From positions 805,001 to 869,000 of the forward strand of contig RCTD01000004.1 of the NCBI GenBank assembly GCA_014898415.1: DNA of 64,000 nucleotides. Direction: 5' to 3'. The position numbers and the translations under genes are program-made. This document shows, one piece after another, positions 59,599-64,000 of this stretch (within the stretch, counting starts at the first letter, position 1; every line of letters starts with the position of its first letter). The notes under the pieces were generated by a model. The model worked only from the letters and a program-made list of their open reading frames with translations. It had not been told where the DNA came from and did no database searches. This DNA comes from Stromatinia cepivora. Taxonomy: Eukaryota > Ascomycota > Leotiomycetes > Helotiales > Sclerotiniaceae.

Positions 59599-61325
59599 GC
59601 TAGGTGCGTTAGAGTGGTTTGGTTGAGGAGGAGGAGGAGGAGGATGAGGGGAAGGAGGGAGGTTACTTGAGCGTAGGGGGAGTTGGGTTTGGTTGGATTT
59701 GGTTGTACAAAGTGATGTGAGGTGTGAGATCAGAAAGTATATATCTCACGATCCCCTCACATTCATGCGCACAACGAGCAAACGTATCATACACGCTTCA
59801 CACCCACGTCCACGTCCCATCCACAAACCCACAAGATTCTCCACCTTCAAATATCGCAATATCACAATATCTCCTCGGAGGACTCCTCCTGTCGTAAATA
59901 TCGCGTAAAGTCGTTTTCGCGTCGAACTATCGAATTCCAGTTCCAGTACAGTATTTCCTCAAATAACCGGTATAAAAATCGAAACTATTCAATTTCCCCC
60001 TCAAAATATCTTGAGAACTCTACTCATCGAAAAATATATCATCACGCGTACTTTTCGCACTTATTAACTTTTTATAACAGACACATTTTTCGATTTTTCT
60101 TGGCAGATCCATCAAACGAACAGAAAAGAAATTATAACATTAATCAAAATCAAATCAAATCAAACTCAATCATAAAAAGAATTAATACATCAAAACTCCC
60201 TCCAATACAGTTAGTTCCTCGCAGCTCTTGGCGACTTCAGCCCTTTGAAGAGAGGGATGGAAAAAGATAGACCTAACGATGCATTGCTACTCATATATTC
60301 ATTCATTCATCCCTCCAATTCCTATCTCCACAAACCATACCTCCTCAAGTCCTCGAGTTATCAAAAACTAAAGGATATCCAAATTCTAAAAATCAGCTGC
60401 AGATATGATGTATCCCTGATTTAACCATCCTCCGTACATTTTTCAAAAAAGTATTTGCACCTCACCACGAATTTCAAATCAATACACACACGCACTACAA
60501 GAAAAAAGTACCCAATCCCCAATTCCTCGATTCCTCGATTCCACATATGGCGCCCCCTCCCAAACCCCCCAAAAAAGAAAAAAGGACGTTCCTCGCTTAA
60601 AATCACTCGACAACATCACTCGACAGATTACCCAAAAGAGTAAAGGGTGGCTGAAACATACATACACACACTCCTTAGCATTCCCATCCAAGACATGATC
60701 ACATTTTTTCCCTTTTTATTCCAGAAACCGAGTAATAGCTGCCCTTAAGTGCCCTGTAAGTACAATGTGAAGAACGAGATGGAGTGGATATCTCTTTGCG
60801 AACTCGGAATGATATCATTGAATTCTGAGTTGATGAGTCAATGAAATCTTTACAAAAATATAAATTTCCCTTCGAAAGACAATCATGGAGTGCTAAGACT
60901 TCCAGCCCCTTATCACATGTAATATACGCGGTTCATTGGAATCACACATTGACATATCACGTCAGGCCAAGCAGCGTGGAAATGAATTTGTACTTCAGTC
61001 CTAAATAAATGAACTTTTCTAAGCTAAAGCTATCACAATCAAAGTTGGAAAGATATAAGATAAACCAAGAAATCGCTGCAATTCACGGATGCGTGAATAA
61101 AAACTGCTGTAACTCCCAAATGAGTTAATAGAAAAAAGGAAACTTTTTTTCGCTCTCGATAAACAATCGCCATAACTAAAAAATGTCTGGACAAATGGAG
61201 GGTTGGAACTTCGCGTCTGCTTGTCCGTGTGCTGAGATTAGAAGAGGAATAACACGGAATGCCGAAGGATATGACCAGATCGTCAAGGCAGAACACAAAT
61301 GTCGACCAGGAACATATCGAGATGC
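59599..61325. other. intergenic region
   Basis: About 1.7 kb: the promoter side of the secreted-protein gene, then AT-rich DNA and the 3' flank of the Argonaute gene. Open frames are short and motif-free. Confidence 0.5.
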
Positions 61326-64000
61326 TTAGATCCAGAACATTGACTCTGCAATGTCAGCTTGTATTGTCACTCGATCTTGACCTACAGTCGGTTCTGGTCT
61401 GGCTCCCGGTTGTGGTGTAGTATTCTGTGTTGGAGGATCATACTGATCTGCAAGGTATGCTCTCATGCGCGTGCACAACAAGTCCGCATAGTATGCAGGT
61501 GGACATAGACTGACAGCTTTAGTTGCTCGGCCGAACAGATGGCACATGTTATGTGTTAACTCCTCAAGAGAATCGGCTGAGGTCTGATGAGGAGCCTTCA
61601 CCTTCTGGGATTTAAAGATTTCGTCTAGGACGACAAAATAATGACATGGTCTTGCGGTTCCCATGAGACATTGATGAGGCTGGAGGAAAAAGTCCCAGTT
61701 GCGAGATTCGGTAACCCCACGATCGACGACGGTTCCGGCAGGACAATTTGATTTAGAATCCGCGCTTTCAGTATCCTTTGGATAGAATCGTGTGTGATGA
61801 CGTTTGCCACAGACTATGATCGAGATTCTTGGGAGGTGCTTCTTGGTCAAATCAGCTGGGTACTTTTGACGACAAGCATTTCTGATCTTCGGTAATTCTT
61901 GGTCGAGCAAGATATTGTATTGCCCTTCCGAAACACCATCTCTGTAAATTAGAATGTTTTCAGGCCATGCTTTATTTTTCTTGCTCCAGATCTCCAAAAG
62001 CCTCATGAACATTGATTCAAGATCTGAGACCATCTCTTGTCGGGCTTGGTTTTGCAAGCGACAAATACCTGACCATTGTCCCAATAGTTTGTCAGTGCTT
62101 GTTACCATGGCAGCAACACTAGGAGCTGTCTCTTTTGATCCAGGGGATGGATGTGTCACATCAATGCCAACAACCATCGTCTTCCCTTCATTGATAACTC
62201 CGAGTTTGTCGATTGTTTGATTGATACCACCCGCCTTAAGATTGAACTTCAACGCAACGTTGCCAAAGTATTGTGGATCTCCCTTTACAAACTTCGAGTA
62301 TTGTACGCAGACTGTATGTATACCAGCGCTGGTATCTGCAAATCTCTTTATCGTGTTGTAAAGCATTACATCATTGACTGGAAGGATACAGAGAACAAAC
62401 TTGGGCTTTGGAAGGTTTTTGGATGTAGTGAGCTTTGTGAAGACATCCGAAACAGCGGCAGAGGTAGCTGCTTCATTTCCTTCTATGTGCTTGATAGTAG
62501 GTGCCGGCCTATTCATGTAACCTTGAACACCTATACCTGCACCATGAAGGTGTCTCCGGAATTGATCGACTGTATCCATCACAGCTTGTTGGTCCACTCT
62601 ACCACCAGCACGGCTGGTAGATTCAACTATCATGTAAGTCCACGGACCCAGATCTCCACAAGTATGGAAACGCGTGTCTCTCATATTCCAAGAACCATCC
62701 CTAGGCATCGTCGTCATTGGGCGAAGTTGTTTGTTCTTGTAGTTGATTGCGGGTGGCGGTAACACACGACCTTGAACAGTTATCAGGCTGTTACCAACCT
62801 GAACTCCGAATTGAGATAAAAGGGGATTGTCCTTAGCATTTAGTCCCAAGACTTGTTTGCCAGATGTGATAATGGACATAGCATTAGGCTCGGGCCTTCT
62901 GTTTGCGAAAGCCAACATCATTCGAGTTTGATCCCCAAGTAAAGCCTTTTTCACAACCTGACCCGGTTTTATAATGCAGACCTCCGCTGGCAGATAAGAT
63001 GGTTTGAGATTGCTACCGACGTTGACCACGGGAAAATCTGGGTTCAAATTAAAACTCGGATATTTGGCTTTGAAATAATCAAATACTGAGATGTAAATAT
63101 TGACTTTAAGGGCTGGCCTAGAAGCTTTCTTTGATCCGGACTTAGGTGGAGCGTCGCCTTTTGTTGATTGTGCTTCAGCAGAGATGTAAAACTTCACATT
63201 TTTTGGCCCAGCGCCATATCTTGCAATCTGTGGAGGATGCTCCTCCGTGCTACCGTCACCTGGGCGAGCCAAATCCCAAATGGATTTCTCTCGCGGAACA
63301 GTCGCACCGTTCTTAGACTTTTTCGCGGGTAAGTGAGTCACTTCAACACGCTTCCTTTTAATCTTATCCACGACACCATGACCATGGCCAAGTTTTTGGA
63401 AGACATGAGCCAGAGGACCAGGCTCGAGAAAGACGGAGTGAGTGACGTTCACGTTCAACAGGAGTCGACCAGTCGCTGGTCTAACACTCTGATAGAAGCC
63501 GCGTATAGCCTCCAATCCCATGCTGAGGGGCGTAAAATTGTGCTCGTTGCCCTTTCGAGCTGTGGAGAAGTGTCTGTTACCGGCAATGGAAACAGTTCGT
63601 TTATCAGTCTTGGCATAAAATCCGAGAAGGGTATTCATGGCTTGGATAGTCTCCTCTTTTTGTTTCTCTGGTACATCAGTTGCAGAGCTCTTGGATAAAA
63701 ATTGAACGAAATCGGAGATGTTGAAAGAGGTCGGGGAGCTGATCCTAACGTGGTAAACTTGGGCATTTGGAAGTGGATCGTCTTCCCCTTCGTTTCGCCA
63801 AGGGATACTGAAAATACGCTCATCTGTGAAAGGCAACTTATTTGGTGTAATAAGCATTGAAGCGTAATCCGTGGCAATAGGAATGTTTGCAAATTCCGGT
63901 AACTCGAGCACGAGCCTAAAAAGCTGGGTTCGTTTCTTTTTGGCAGCGTCCATGTTCGGCGAAATATCTACCATATATCGACCCAAAGTGAAGTTGGGAC
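61326..64000 (-). CDS. Argonaute (QDE-2-type), N-terminus beyond the window
   Basis: One uninterrupted frame of about 890 codons continues off the right edge; the first codons in the window read NFTLGRYMVDISP, the YxVxI-P strand of the Argonaute N domain. Next come linker 1 (HFSTARKGNEHNFTPLSMGL), the PAZ region (FLEPGPLAHVFQKLGHGHGV; linked by Lys-rich KRKRVEVTHLPAKKSKNG) and the MID domain (KFVLCILPVNDVMLYNTIKR). The PIWI domain has catalytic residues in MVVGIDVTHPSPGS (Asp), LIYRDGVSEGQYN (Asp) and GTARPCHYFVVLDE (His), so the slicer triad appears intact. It binds small RNAs and cuts or silences complementary transcripts. Neurospora QDE-2 serves quelling and qiRNA/milRNA pathways. Only the extreme N-terminus, perhaps 100 residues, is missing. 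Confidence 0.95.
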   Translation of the reverse strand, partial: PNFTLGRYMVDISPNMDAAKKKRTQLFRLVLELPEFANIPIATDYASMLITPNKLPFTDERIFSIPWRNEGEDDPLPNAQVYHVRISSPTSFNISDFVQFLSKSSATDVPEKQKEETIQAMNTLLGFYAKTDKRTVSIAGNRHFSTARKGNEHNFTPLSMGLEAIRGFYQSVRPATGRLLLNVNVTHSVFLEPGPLAHVFQKLGHGHGVVDKIKRKRVEVTHLPAKKSKNGATVPREKSIWDLARPGDGSTEEHPPQIARYGAGPKNVKFYISAEAQSTKGDAPPKSGSKKASRPALKVNIYISVFDYFKAKYPSFNLNPDFPVVNVGSNLKPSYLPAEVCIIKPGQVVKKALLGDQTRMMLAFANRRPEPNAMSIITSGKQVLGLNAKDNPLLSQFGVQVGNSLITVQGRVLPPPAINYKNKQLRPMTTMPRDGSWNMRDTRFHTCGDLGPWTYMIVESTSRAGGRVDQQAVMDTVDQFRRHLHGAGIGVQGYMNRPAPTIKHIEGNEAATSAAVSDVFTKLTTSKNLPKPKFVLCILPVNDVMLYNTIKRFADTSAGIHTVCVQYSKFVKGDPQYFGNVALKFNLKAGGINQTIDKLGVINEGKTMVVGIDVTHPSPGSKETAPSVAAMVTSTDKLLGQWSGICRLQNQARQEMVSDLESMFMRLLEIWSKKNKAWPENILIYRDGVSEGQYNILLDQELPKIRNACRQKYPADLTKKHLPRISIIVCGKRHHTRFYPKDTESADSKSNCPAGTVVDRGVTESRNWDFFLQPHQCLMGTARPCHYFVVLDEIFKSQKVKAPHQTSADSLEELTHNMCHLFGRATKAVSLCPPAYYADLLCTRMRAYLADQYDPPTQNTTPQPGARPEPTVGQDRVTIQADIAESMFWI

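Noticed and set aside
59428..59670. Plus-strand open frame opposite the secreted protein
   Set aside because: It ends in an Arg run translated from a GGAGGA tract; the minus strand has a signal peptide and phased exons.

Overview
The window is nuclear DNA of a filamentous ascomycete, most likely a leotiomycete of the Botrytis/Sclerotinia type. The order is inferred from gene style and protein resemblance, not from a search. Genes are monocistronic and lie on both strands. Introns are mostly 45-90 nt with GTAAGT/GTATGT donors, CTAA-type branch sites and CAG/TAG acceptors. Intergenic DNA is AT-richer than the genes and full of short tandem repeats. I saw no rRNA, complete tRNA, CRISPR array or recognisable intact transposon. 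Exon chains were assembled by eye and checked for phase.

Left part (1-17.5 kb): the 5' half of a mitochondrial ribosomal protein uS7 gene (minus, runs off the edge); a 96-residue protein that is a single dsRNA-binding fold; a nitronate monooxygenase; a gene-poor stretch with three similar short hairpins and a broken CCCH zinc-finger remnant; an AT-rich block; a BTB-type gene that appears frame-broken at two short tandem repeats; a four-helix membrane protein; and an ADGF/CECR1-type adenosine deaminase with a probable GC-AG intron.

Middle (18.6-41.7 kb): a LisH/SRP40 (Nopp140-like) nucleolar protein, exocyst Sec3, an MFS monocarboxylate-type transporter, a single-pass surface protein with a disrupted tail, a 1257-residue Ser/Pro-rich protein, a divergent pair FMC1 / EngB-type GTPase sharing a 178-bp spacer, an epsin and a Cdc31-type centrin. 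This is mainly housekeeping: secretion and endocytosis (Sec3, epsin), mitochondrial assembly (uS7m, FMC1, EngB) and the spindle pole or nuclear envelope (Cdc31).

Right part (42.8-64 kb): a full Nup98-96 nucleoporin precursor with FG repeats, GLEBS, autoproteolytic domain and Nup96 scaffold; a one-TM protein; a three-exon gene with an acidic tail; a satellite-rich interval that includes an 11-bp minisatellite of about 39 units; a 2EXR-domain pseudogene; a small four-cysteine secreted protein in three exons; and an Argonaute (QDE-2 type) whose N-terminus lies beyond the right edge.

No obvious new multi-gene system is present. The most noteworthy items are the repeat-length frame breaks in the BTB gene, the minisatellite that varies almost only at alternating purine positions, the concealed secreted protein, and the trio of similarly built hairpins next to a CCCH remnant.
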